Positions 14,686 to 22,405 of a stretch of DNA of 64,000 nucleotides are shown piece by piece (position 1 is the stretch's first letter; each line of letters opens with the position of its first letter). The DNA lies in the NCBI GenBank assembly GCA_016859345.1, contig CM029129.1, positions 106,001 to 170,000 on the forward strand, in the 5' to 3' direction. The stretch comes from Istiophorus platypterus (Eukaryota; Chordata; Actinopteri; Istiophoriformes; Istiophoridae). The position numbers and the translations under genes are program-made. The notes beneath the pieces are model-generated. The model ran no database searches. It saw only the letters and a list, made by a program, of their open reading frames with translations, and had not been told where the DNA came from.

Positions 14686-14906
14686 CGCGCGCACACACAC
14701 ACACACACACATATACTCAGAAATAAGTGGAAACACTCACCCCATTGCAGGAAACCAGAGACATACTTCTCCCTTGCAAAAGGTGAGGTGTAGAACTCCT
14801 GATAGACACCCACCAGTAGGTCCAACAGGGTCTGGAGACCAACAGGTCCTGTGGTCTGGGAGCCCTCGGCCAGGTCAGGTGCACCAAGGCCAGGGCCGGT
14901 CGACAT
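1..14906 (-). CDS. dmpk: dmpk orthologue (myotonic dystrophy protein kinase), N-terminal six coding exons, gene continues beyond window start
   Basis: Serine/threonine kinase of the AGC/DMPK-MRCK-ROCK group, acting on cytoskeletal and muscle targets. Six minus-strand exons join in phase: 14906-14741, 1311-1220, 991-908, 735-640, 509-361 and 50-1. About 212 residues result: N-terminal leucine-rich segment (GLQTLLDLLVGVYQEF, residues 23-38), glycine loop IGRGTFSEV (79-87), ATP-binding lysine in YALKIMNKW (K102), hinge YLVMDYYVGGDLL, and catalytic HRDIKPDN (D197). The family also contains MRCK paralogues, but FSEV in the loop, KIMNKWDMLRRGE, GDRRWIT and SVHRLGYVHR match DMPK rather than MRCK. 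The rest of the kinase, the coiled coil and the 3' UTR (site of the human CTG repeat) are outside the window. Intron 1 is 13.4 kb while introns 2-5 are 130-310 bases. All splice sites are GT-AG. Confidence 0.92.
361..509 (-). CDS. dmpk: dmpk exon 5 (hinge to catalytic loop)
   Basis: 149 bases from a polypyrimidine-CTCTCAG acceptor to a CACAG/GTGGAC donor. It encodes YLVMDYYVGGDLLTLLSKFG, then DRIPEDMAQFYLAEM and VMAIDSVHRLGYVH. The final arginine codon is split across the intron. Confidence 0.93.
640..735 (-). CDS. dmpk: dmpk exon 4 (kinase helix C region)
   Basis: This 96-base, 32-codon phase-0 exon runs from a TACAG acceptor to a GTATGT donor. It encodes TACYQEEREVLLRGD, then RRWITELHYAFQDDNYL. 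The second E of QEERE is expected to be the helix C glutamate that pairs with K102. Confidence 0.92.
908..991 (-). CDS. dmpk: dmpk exon 3 (kinase N-lobe, ATP-binding lysine)
   Basis: This 84-base, 28-codon phase-0 exon runs from a TTACAG acceptor to a GTATAC donor. It encodes VAVARMRSTQQIYALK and IMNKWDMLRRGE. The lysine of ALK is the conserved ATP-anchoring residue. Confidence 0.92.
1220..1311 (-). CDS. dmpk: dmpk exon 2 (linker and glycine-rich loop)
   Basis: Acceptor CATAG, donor GTGAGC, 92 bases, entered in phase 1. It encodes AEPLVRQVKGTRIKREDF, then HILKVIGRGTFSE, ending within the nucleotide-binding loop. The third loop position carries serine (GxGxFSEV), as in DMPK and unlike the glycine of MRCKs. 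Confidence 0.92.
2749..2780. repeat. Perfect 13-bp inverted repeat with 6-nt loop
   Basis: Arms GGACAATATGCTT and AAGCATATTGTCC flank GATTAC. Arms and loop were read directly from the sequence. It lies in dmpk intron 1. It may be the core of a small MITE or chance, and no function is claimed. Confidence 0.8.
4880..5735 (-). mobile_element. Decayed Tc1/mariner-type transposon fragment
   Basis: On the minus strand, around 5,060-5,140, the sequence can be read as a Tc1 transposase segment (LEFAKHHLKDS, then ILWSDEGK), corresponding to the usual LEFAKKHLKD...ILWSDETK motif. Further upstream on that strand come remnants of the DNA-binding half (GRLAKLGQEM). The right end carries GGGTCTGAATATTT, like the terminal repeat of the fish Tc1 family seen again at 51 kb. 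Stops and shifts make it non-coding. Confidence 0.72.
6690..6815. repeat. Dispersed repeat, copy 1 (direct pair with 10,785-10,905)
   Basis: Shares an ordered series of short matches with 10,785-10,905: GTTCATGTAG, ATGGTCAAAAA, GGAATTTCA/AGAATTTCA, and GCATGTTTGCTAAA/CCACATTTGCTAAA. Both copies are in the same orientation. The class is not recognised. Confidence 0.55.
7790..8055 (+). mobile_element. L2/Rex1-type LINE 3' end with (TTGAA)n tail
   Basis: This stretch is close to 45,520-45,745, which terminates a recognisable LINE reverse transcriptase remnant. Shared segments include CACCATGAGCCAGGATC, CTACCTGTTAAAAGGGAGTT, CATGGGGGAAATG and AGAGTCTGGTCTAGACCTGC. It ends in imperfect TTGAA repeats, typical of 5'-truncated L2-like insertions in fish. 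Confidence 0.65.
10785..10905. repeat. Dispersed repeat, copy 2
   Basis: Direct-orientation partner of the 6,690-6,815 repeat, 4.1 kb away in the same intron. Similarity is interrupted rather than continuous, so the pair is old or derives from separate insertions of one family. Confidence 0.5.
11106..11167. repeat. 22-bp inverted repeat with one mismatch, 18-nt loop
   Basis: The left arm begins CAATTATCTCTTCTC and the right arm ends GAAGAGATAATTG. The arms are 11106-11127 and 11146-11167, differing at one position. It lies directly beside a dispersed repeat that starts near 11,195, so it may mark an element end. Confidence 0.8.
11195..11415 (+). repeat. Common teleost dispersed repeat
   Basis: Contains the phrase family TTAAGAGTCACCAGTCAACC, ACCTGCATGTCTTTGGAC, GGGAGAACATACAAACTCC, ACACAGAAAG, which I recall as widely dispersed in fish genomes. 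The element class is not assigned from sequence alone. Confidence 0.5.
11801..11823. repeat. (TA)n microsatellite
   Basis: Pure TA dinucleotide run preceded by an A-run. A run of about 12 G lies separately at about 11,970. Confidence 0.9.
13960..14245 (-). mobile_element. tRNA-like SINE copy
   Basis: Minus-strand copy of the family best preserved at 24,485-24,790. Read on the minus strand it opens with CAGCTGTGGCGCAGGTGG (A-box-like). It continues through CTCCTCCAGTCC and TCAAGATACTGAACCCC and ends with the GTCCATTTACCATTTA-type tail. The B-box part is eroded. It lies about 0.5 kb from dmpk exon 1. Confidence 0.65.
14655..14711. repeat. (CA)n microsatellite, (GT)n on the dmpk transcript, beside the exon 1 donor
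   Basis: Nearly pure CA run interrupted by ATGCGCGCG. On the minus (dmpk) strand it is a GU-repeat starting about 30 bases downstream of the exon 1 5' splice site at 14,740. Confidence 0.9.
14741..14906 (-). CDS. dmpk: dmpk exon 1 (start codon exon)
   Basis: The ATG at 14906-14904 opens 55 codons plus one base, ending in FLQW before a consensus GTGAGT donor. The C-terminal half (LQTLLDLLVGVYQE, then FAREKYVSGFLQW) matches the N-terminal leucine-rich dimerisation segment of DMPK. The first 20 residues are poorly conserved, so the start is chosen as the only in-frame ATG just upstream. A (GT)n tract on the transcript strand begins about 30 bases after the donor. Confidence 0.88.
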
Positions 14907-15119
14907 GACGCCCAATTGGTGAGGGGTGGGTTTTGTTTAGAGTTGCAGTGAAACCCTGGTGTCCATGGGGTGTTGGGTTTACAGGGCGACAAGCTGGATC
15001 TTCTTTTTCCTTTTGGTTTACAGTTGCCGTGGTTGGTCTCTTGAAAATTACATTTACAGTAACAACCCACCCTCAGTGTCTTTTTTGGCTACACCCTTCA
15101 CAGATGCACATAGTCAATT

Positions 15120-16080
15120 TTTGAATCTCTTTCTCGATCACCACCCAACCCCACCCCCTGCCCCTCCTGGCCTTCTCTTTATACCTGCTCTGCTCGACCA
15201 CTGTACAGAAATGTGTGTTTTCTATGCAAATATCCTCTTTTAACAGGTCAGCCCCCCTTCCTCTTGCTTCTAGTTTGCTGTCACTTTTTTCATCTCTCCT
15301 TTTTTTTCTTTATGAGTCAGTTCCCTCCTCTCTGTCTGTCTTTCTCGGACTCTCCCCTTGTTCTTCTCTCCCTGTTGCTCCCCGTGGCTGTGCAGCATCT
15401 GTCATGCCTGCAGTTTCTCCAGCTCTGACTCAAGACCTTTTTTGGTGTTTGAGTCTCCCCCTCTGTCTCTCCCTGTTCCCTCTATTCAAAGTACTACAAA
15501 CTTTCTACTACAACGGTGAAACCTAATAAAAGAGCATTCTATATGCTCTAAAATTCTTCCTCTTTCCTTTCCATCTACCACTAACTCTTTTTTTATTACC
15601 AATTCTTGATTTTTTTTTCTTCCCTTTTTCTTTCCCCTGTGACAGAGCAAACAGAAACAACTGACCTGGATCAGCACTTGCTGTTGCTGTTACACTCAAT
15701 CATGTTTTGAAGAGTGAAAATCTCTTATTTTGTCAATCATCCAAAAGACTTTTTAAGATCCCTTTATTTCCTTTTTTTAATCCCAGCTGCCTCACCCTTC
15801 CCTCCCCACTGTCAACCCTCTCTGTCCTCCTGGTGTCATGTTTTCCTCTGTCTCCCACACTCACTCTTTTTCAAGTATGCAGCAGAGATTGTTTCCTCTC
15901 GCCCAGCTGACTGATTTTAGCAGTCCAAACTTTTCGCCCTTCTGTTCATCCTCTTACTCCCTCTGTATCTTCTTCATTTTCTTCTGCACTGAATGTAGCT
16001 CTTGGTGTCTATACTCTCTTCAATTCTCTTTCTCCTCCTCAACGTCTATTTCGACTTTTTAAGTGAACTGCCTCCTTCCT
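15120..16080. repeat. Polypyrimidine-rich tract upstream of dmpk
   Basis: Long runs of C and T interspersed with short mixed segments, in a window that is otherwise A+T-rich. It is purine-rich on the dmpk coding strand, and its near end lies within about 0.2 kb of the dmpk start codon. This may be promoter or 5' UTR composition, or old (CT)n expansion. Confidence 0.65.
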
Positions 16081-17049
16081 CTTTATCTGTCTTTATAAAC
16101 ACACCACAGCTGCCACACTGAGCTGCCTTAAACTTTTGTTCTCGCCATTTCATAGTTGTTTAAGGTACATTTTCTGTGTCTAACTAAAGGGCCACATTCC
16201 AACATGAGTGTGGTTACAATTTTCTAAAACTAGTCTATGTAGAGCACAGAAAATAAGGTAAGGGTTAATGTATATATTTTGTGCTTTTCTGAATTTTTTT
16301 TCCAATAAAATGAGAGTAATAAAGAAAACAACTGAATAGAGAAAAATCATATAGATTTAATCATCAATTTACAATATAACATGACAGATTGAACGTGGTT
16401 TTGTAAAATTATACTATGCTTTTATACTCTCACAACCCAGAAACAGTATTTTCATGAGTGACAACATGTACATCCTACACCCTGACTTGTGGACAAACCC
16501 TCAGGATTAATGAATTTCAAACTGATGTTTACACAGTTATGATATATTATGCTGCTACCTGTATATTTAGCCACCATGGAAAAATAATGTTAATCCATTA
16601 ATAATGATGCAGATACAGAGGTTTTGTGGTCCCTACAATCTTTAGATAAATTATTTACTCAACTCTGGGAGTTTTAACCCTGCTGGAGTAGAGTAAAATT
16701 ATGGATGAAATAATTATCTTTTTTCAGCTAAATGATCTGTCATATTTTTTTCTTTGGTTTGAGATCCATCAAGCCTGAAATCCTTTTGGCCACGGTAGTA
16801 AGAAAGTGAAATCACAATATAAAAGTGTGGTCCAAAATTCCTATGTTTACATGTATTAATATTACCACTACTTTTTTCTTTTTAGGTCCCTAAAAGACAG
16901 TTGCTGTTAGTAAGTCCAATTCTATGATACACAGAAGAACCATAAAACTAGAGCTACAGTACATGACTACTGTTCTATATACGACTAAAACCATCTACAT
17001 ATGAGACTATTACCTGAAGTATGTATGTATGTAGATATTTATGTAGATC

Positions 17050-17050
17050 C

Positions 17051-17097
<47 letters not shown>

Positions 17098-17098
17098 C

Positions 17099-17148
<50 letters not shown>

Positions 17149-17155
17149 ATCTATA

Positions 17156-17221
<66 letters not shown>
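17050..17221. repeat. Compound (ATCT)n-(TA)n microsatellite
   Basis: About 25 ATCT units with one CCAT variant near 17,097, passing through TATATC to a pure TA run of about 60 bases. The open frames seen here encode only repeat peptide. Confidence 0.95.
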
Positions 17222-17225
<4 letters not shown>

Positions 17226-18195
17226 CGCATCAACAGCTCTGCTGGATTAGATTATATATACTCAGAATTTATCTGAGATTCTTAAGACAGCTGATGGGCA
17301 TATGAATATAAATCAAAATAATGATAATGACATTTATAGACATTTATGGTGCAGTTGGTGGTAAGTTATGGCAAAATCAAAAGAATTACCCTAAATGTGA
17401 TACCACCTCCTGCTGGTTAGACTAGAAATTGATTCCTGTGGCTGCAGAAGAAACAGGGGAACAGATATAATTTAACAGACTGATAAATTTAACTGATTTG
17501 TCAGTGTAAGTAACAAAGATACCTTTAATCTTCACAGAGTTCCCAGTTAGTGCTGATTTTTCTGCCCTACATGCACCTCACAGTCCTGGAAACCTGGAAA
17601 ATAAGCTCTGAATCCAGAAGACACATGCTGACTCTAAAACCTTGTTCAGTGGAAATGCACTTCCCTCAAGAGGCCACTCTTTGATTACGTAGCCTTATCA
17701 GGCATTTTTGCAGTCTACCATGACATTACCAGCTCTGCTAAATGATGAATTGTTGGAGTTTTTAGGAAGAAAGCCTCTCAATAACTTCAGAAATGTGATG
17801 AATGTATGCAGTGAGAATCTGTATGTACAGGGTTTCGTGTTGCTGCACACTCACATGTTACATCAGGGCTTTGTTTCTAATTAAAGATGACACTAAGCCT
17901 TTCAGCTTGTAAAGCAGGTTTTCACGTCAGTCTCAATGTGCAGCACTATGTGCGTCATTGACCAGGATATTGTTGGGAAATGAAGTGAGAGGAGGAGAGA
18001 AACGAAGGAGAGGAGGAGGTGAGGGAAGAAAAAGCTGAACCTGTGACTGTCAGGAGGAAGGAAACAATTGTAACTGACAGTACAGAGTGGCTGACTTTCA
18101 AAAGGAATAGTCCAGTTTCTTATCCATTCTTGTAAAAGAAAACATTTGGAATACCTTTTTGTTTTGATCCTCAGAGTCATTCAATTACCGTTAAG

Positions 18196-18221
18196 ATGAG
18201 CTGTATTCCTGCCTCGCACAG
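18196..18221 (+). CDS. LBH-domain gene exon 1 (26 coding bases)
   Basis: ATG at 18,196 encodes MSCIPASH plus two bases, followed by a strong AG/GTAAGC donor. The split serine codon (AG|T) is completed by the single base before the ATG at 21,498, keeping the frame. Transcribed purine-rich sequence upstream (about 17,980-18,195) would be 5' UTR. Confidence 0.65.
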
Positions 18222-19102
18222 GTAAGCTACATCACTAAAAAACTCCAAATACTCTAATATATTTTACATTACGTAAATGCCCAAACTGCCATAGCTGTGA
18301 GAAATTCCGTGTGTCACATCATATTCTCAGAGTACCACAGTAAACATGAGGGCACCACAGATTCAACAAGATAACAATATAATTGATTCAAGAGGTTAGT
18401 CATACCTGAAACTAAATTCATTGGAACCATGAGGCCTGGAATACACATCATGTCAGTCACTGCCCCAATTTCAGTAGCTCACTATACAGAAAGTCTTGTT
18501 TTGTAATAGTTCTATTGTAAAACAACTTGGTGATACAGTGTAAAGTGTCCACTTTCTCTCTTAAACCTAAAAAAATAATTTAACAAAGTATAGGGGATTT
18601 GAGACATTACAAAATAAACACTTAATTTAACCAGGTATTCCTTCCCTGTAGATTTTTTATCATACAGATAATTCATGCTAAGATATCAGTGTATATGAAA
18701 TATATGTACATACTGTGCTTATTAATCATTTATGTCTAATTGTAAGTCATAAAACATGCAATGGCTAGGTCTAATCTTTTTGTGATTATTTTACAGGTAA
18801 GTAATCATCTGGCTCAATCACTTTTATATACTTTAACTTAGAGAAGTATTCTCTTCATTTCTTCATACTTATTATCATGATGCAAGCCGTCTTTTTATTT
18901 TCCACATTTTCTCTCCCTTCCCCCATCTTCAGAGTTGAGGAGTCACTTGTTGTTCAAGCCTGTTATGTCATTAAGGGCTTACCTGCAGATTAACACAGCA
19001 GAAAAAACTCTGATGGCTCCCTTCTCATCCCTAAACTCATGGTCAATGCTGCCCACTTTTTGAATTGAACAAACACCAATCAGCAACGACAAAAAAGCAT
19101 AC

Positions 19103-19153
<51 letters not shown>

Positions 19154-19179
19154 TTAACATCTCAGCATTGCTGCTTTCT

Positions 19180-19247
<68 letters not shown>

Positions 19248-22200
19248 TGGAATCTGCTGGGGCTACTTCCAAGTTTGATCTTGGGACTTCCAGCCCATAC
19301 TCAATGCAGATGTTCCTGTACACTATGCCAGACACTTAGTTATGGCGTTTCATGTACACCGTTCCTGCCTGCATCTTACACCCTACTATTATGTGCTGAA
19401 CTCTCTCAGGAACGTCTTTGCACAGACTGCATCTTGAGCCCTGTCTGGTAGGTAGACCTCCATCTCTATTGATCCTGTAGTAAGTGCCTGTTCTTGTACC
19501 TCCATGATGAGTGCTTCTGTGCTGTCTTTCAGTGCAGCAGTGACTGGCAGGGCTTCTTGATATCAGCCACTTTTTCTATCTGTTGGTGGTACATAGCTTC
19601 ACTGGCTTGTCCCTCCATAATGGTTCATCCTCCTTCTCTGCATTGTTGGTTTCTCCTGCCTGAGGTATTCACTTAACAGCTCATCCTTGGGAGACATCTT
19701 CCTGATGTTTTCCTGGATCTTGGACAGTCCTCGACAGTGGCTGTAACGCTCCTCAGTCCTTGGCCTCCCTTGTTCCACTTAGTTAACAGTCTCAAGGTGA
19801 TAGACTTGGGATGGAACCATCCATGCATTGTGATGGGCTTCCTTGCTTGAGATCAGTGGCCTCCATCTCTACCTTAAGCCAGCTGTCTAGGTATTTGGCT
19901 ATGGCTGTATTCTTTGCAGCGTCCTCATGGTTCCCATTTGCCTGTAGGATCCCAGGTTATTTATAGGTGTCCTGAACATCTGCATTGCTGCTTTCTGGTA
20001 GTTCAGCCCCCTCAGTTGTGATCATCTCCCCTCTCTTTGATAGCATCCGACCACACTTATCTAGTGTAAATGAAGTTCTGTAGCCGTTGCTGTAGATCCT
20101 GGTGATATGGATCCGTTAGTTGATGTTTCATTCATTCGTGACATACAGCTTGATTTCATTCATGTAGAGAAGGTGACTAATGGTTGCTCAATAGCCATTA
20201 TTTGTAATGATCTGGCTGAGGGGGTTCAGACCTATGCAGAACGGCAGCAGGGATAGTGCATCCCCTTGGTATATGCTGCATTTGATGGTAACTTCTGCAA
20301 CTGGCTTTGAGTTGGACTCCAGAGTGGTTTTCCAAAGCTCCATTGAGTTCTTGATGAAGGCTCTCAGTGTCCTGTTGTACATTTCCAAGCATTCCAGTAT
20401 CCATGTATGCGGCATTGAGTCATTGGCTTTCTTGTAGTCAAACCAGGTGGTAGACTAGTTGCTGGTGCTTGGCTCCCCTGGTATTGCAACAGATTCCTTT
20501 CTTGGCCCAGCTCATGTATTGAGCCATATATATATTTGTCTAAGCCACTATGATGCCTGACAGGAGCTTTCATGTTGTACAGAGGCAGGTTATGGCCAGT
20601 ACTTGGATGTAATTGCGGTCTTCTGGGGATCCTCCAGGATTAGGCTGGCTGCCCTTGGGTTACCTACTCTGGCTGAGTCCCATCTATCAGTAATTGGTTA
20701 ATTTGGGCTGAGTGTTCATGGAGTGCAGTTAGTTTCTATAGCCAGTAGGTTTGGATCATGTCAGAGCCTGACATGAGATCTTCATACCTGACAGTCTTTC
20801 TTGGATGTCTGCAATGTAATAGTTACTGGCTCATGTTCTGTGAGATTGTTGTGGTCTACTCTTAGATCCCCTAGCCAGTGAACCTTATACCTTTATATAT
20901 ATATATATATATATACCTTTCTATAGCTCTGAGAGTTGACCAACTTCTCTCGGTATCTTCCACCAGTCTCCTTCTTCATTGGGGGGGTGATGGTCTTTTT
21001 GGCTTATGGTGTTCATCTTGTAGCCAAGCATCTCTAGGCTCACTGTTGCTGTGGTGTATTTAAGCTGATTGGTCTATGGACCTAATAGAGATAGTAATGC
21101 ATTCCTCCATCAAATGTTTTCTGTGGAGTCAAGCTAAGTTGGGAATTGCTTGGTTAAACCTGTTTGATCTTAGTTCATCTACAAAGGGTTTTTAAACTGT
21201 ATAGATAATGTGTGAGCTTTAGGTTGGGTGGAGGCTATATATTTAGACTTGATGAGATTTATGTAAACTGTTGAGTGATAAATGAAACAAATATATATTT
21301 TCCTGTCTCTCTTTGTATAAGAAATTATACAGTGACAGATAAAGTTTTGAATTAACAGACTTCCAGCAGCCCTCATGTGAGACCACAGAGACAATTTTTT
21401 TTTCATCAAATTCTGGTGTAGGAGGTTGGATAATATAAATGCATCAGACAAACTTTTGGCAAATGAAAACTAAATGTGATGTGTTTTTGTTTGCAGTATG
21501 AACACCATTCTTAGTCAAGTAGAATCTCAGATGGAGGAGAGTTCAATTCAGAGAAGAGGGAGCAGAGCCTATCAGGTACACCTTTTACACGAGTGTCTTT
21601 TCCTTGACTCTAGTGCAGTGACATTCCATATTTTCCTCTGTTTGAATAGCATCACTTTAAATAAACTCAAGTTAGTATTAATATTTATCACATGATCTTC
21701 AAAAAAGGAATAATTTAAATAATCAACATGAGGTGTGTTTTTGAAGAAGAAAAATATAATAAATTATAAATCTCCTTCCTGGTCTAGATCTTTCCAGAAG
21801 CAAACATGAATGAAGAGTCACATTCCAGCTTCTATACAGAGGACTTTCTCTACAGAAGGGAGCGTCTTCCCTCTATTGTTGTGGAGCCCATAGAGCACAG
21901 TGATTTTGAGAGTGGGGAGCTGCACTGGCCTCCACGGTGCCTAATGAGCAACCATGTGGAGGAGGAGGACAGCAGTGCTGAAAACATCAAGGGCTCTGAG
22001 AATGGAGAGCAGCAGACCATGGGGATGAACGAAGGGTAGGGACAAAGGATGACAGAAAATGACATTGCAGTGGTACTACATTCAAACTAGCCTTTAAGAG
22101 ACATTTTGACCAGTTAATACTTTATATGTCTTTTCTGTATCAGGGAACTCTAAGGCATCAATGCAATAAAAGCCTTTATTTGGAATTAAAAAATGAAACT

Positions 22201-22405
22201 AGATTTCAAATGGGTTTTCAGATTTTTTTTATATCCTCTGTATTCAATGAACAACCTGACCGTGTCATTCCATTTTCATTTTTGCAGCTCAGTTTCCAGG
22301 AAGTCCTCTATTGGACCATCCCAGAGTCACCTGTCCCTCTCCCGGTTGACCCCACCTGCCTCCCCAACAATTCCAGAGGCTGCCCCACCCTGTCTGAAGA
22401 GCTGA
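18196..22405 (+). CDS. LBH-domain protein (Limb-Bud-and-Heart family), four coding exons
   Basis: LBH proteins are small, acidic, largely disordered nuclear cofactors of transcription. Exons 18196-18221, 21497-21575, 21788-22035 and 22288-22405 join in phase to 156 aa with GT-AG junctions throughout. The diagnostic core is YQIFPEAN (34-41), RLPSIVVEPIE (61-71), then FESGELHWPP (75-84), against LBH YQIFPD...RLPSIVVEPTE...VESGELRWPP. An acidic stretch (VEEEDSSAEN) follows, then a Ser/Pro-rich tail (KSSIGPSQSHLSLSRL, TPPASPTIPEAAPP) absent from canonical 105-residue LBH. The start is chosen as MSCIPASHS in the tiny first exon because it splices in frame and resembles LBH's MSIY-type beginning. 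A start at 21,498 (147 aa) is the alternative. ATTAAA at 22,611-22,616 could be the polyadenylation signal. Which LBH paralogue this is cannot be told. Confidence 0.85.
19101..19243. repeat. Two (AT)n microsatellite blocks
   Basis: Blocks at about 19,101-19,151 and 19,183-19,243 are separated by a unique segment containing ACATCTCAGCATTGCTGC. Very similar text (ACATCTGCATTGCTGC) recurs inside the adjacent LINE near 19,978, so the spacer is probably LINE-derived. Confidence 0.9.
19244..21060 (-). mobile_element. R2/R4-type non-LTR retrotransposon remnant (reverse transcriptase and C-terminal region)
   Basis: At 20,188-20,415 the minus strand reads a reverse transcriptase segment: MPHTWILECLEMYNRTLRAF, then IKCSIYQGDALS and GLNPLSQII. 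Nearer the left end it reads IVYRNICIEYGLEVPRS. These match the Pol protein of fish and invertebrate retrotransposons related to R2/R4 (Dong/Rex6 type, with restriction-like endonuclease). Frames are broken throughout. Another short (TA)n lies inside near 20,900. It is inserted antisense in intron 1 of the LBH-domain gene. Confidence 0.75.
21497..21575 (+). CDS. LBH-domain gene exon 2
   Basis: Acceptor TTTGCAG, donor CAG/GTACAC. Encodes MNTILSQVESQMEESSIQ, then RRGSRAYQ. The terminal YQ is the start of the YQIFP motif completed by the next exon. Confidence 0.82.
21788..22035 (+). CDS. LBH-domain gene exon 3 (core domain)
   Basis: Acceptor GGTCTAG. The exon ends AACGAAGG before a GTAGGG donor. 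It encodes the whole conserved core, from IFPEAN to WPPRC, plus the acidic segment EEEDSSAENIKGSENGEQQ. Confidence 0.88.
22288..22405 (+). CDS. LBH-domain gene exon 4 (Ser/Pro-rich tail and stop)
   Basis: Acceptor TTTTTGCAG, in phase with exon 3. Encodes GSVSRKSSIGPSQSHLSLSR, then LTPPASPTIPEAAPPCLKS and TGA at 22,403-22,405. The SRKSS and SPTIPE motifs look like phosphorylation-type sites, an inference from composition only. Confidence 0.78.

Larger units (their letters stand above)
1312..14740 (-). other. dmpk intron 1 (13.4 kb), repeat-bearing
   Basis: No conserved exon was found in this stretch. It holds a Tc1-like remnant (about 4.88-5.74 kb), an L2/Rex1-type LINE tail (7.79-8.06 kb), a dispersed repeat present twice (6.69 and 10.79 kb), a common teleost repeat (11.2-11.4 kb), a SINE (13.96-14.24 kb) and small AT and CA microsatellites. 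Short open frames such as 8,121-8,414 and 9,425-9,667 show no recognisable protein. The remainder is unremarkable A+T-rich sequence. Confidence 0.7.
14907..18195. other. Intergenic spacer between divergent dmpk and LBH-domain gene
   Basis: The two start codons are 3.29 kb apart and the genes point away from each other, so both promoters should lie here. The part next to dmpk (about 15,120-16,080) is strongly pyrimidine-rich on the plus strand. A compound TATC/TA microsatellite lies at 17,050-17,221. No TATA box or other core promoter element could be assigned with confidence, and the overlapping short open frames in the pyrimidine-rich part are low-complexity artefacts. Confidence 0.7.
18222..21496 (+). 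other. LBH-domain gene intron 1 (3.3 kb)
   Basis: Contains (AT)n microsatellites (about 19,101-19,243) directly abutting a minus-strand R2/R4-type LINE remnant (19,244-21,060). The first 0.85 kb shows nothing beyond A+T-rich sequence. Confidence 0.7.

Noticed and set aside
14652..14711. Extension of dmpk exon 1 frame through the CV repeat
   Set aside because: The frame continues past a consensus GTGAGT donor into the CA microsatellite. The exon 2 join at the donor restores the WAEP motif of the family.
15213..16062. Several overlapping plus-strand open frames
   Set aside because: They follow the C/T-rich composition (Leu, Ser, Pro, Phe) with no motif or splice structure.
17001..17305. Open frames of 73 and 94 codons over the TATC/TA repeat
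   Set aside because: They encode only repeated YLSI and YIYI peptides from microsatellite translation, with no gene signal.
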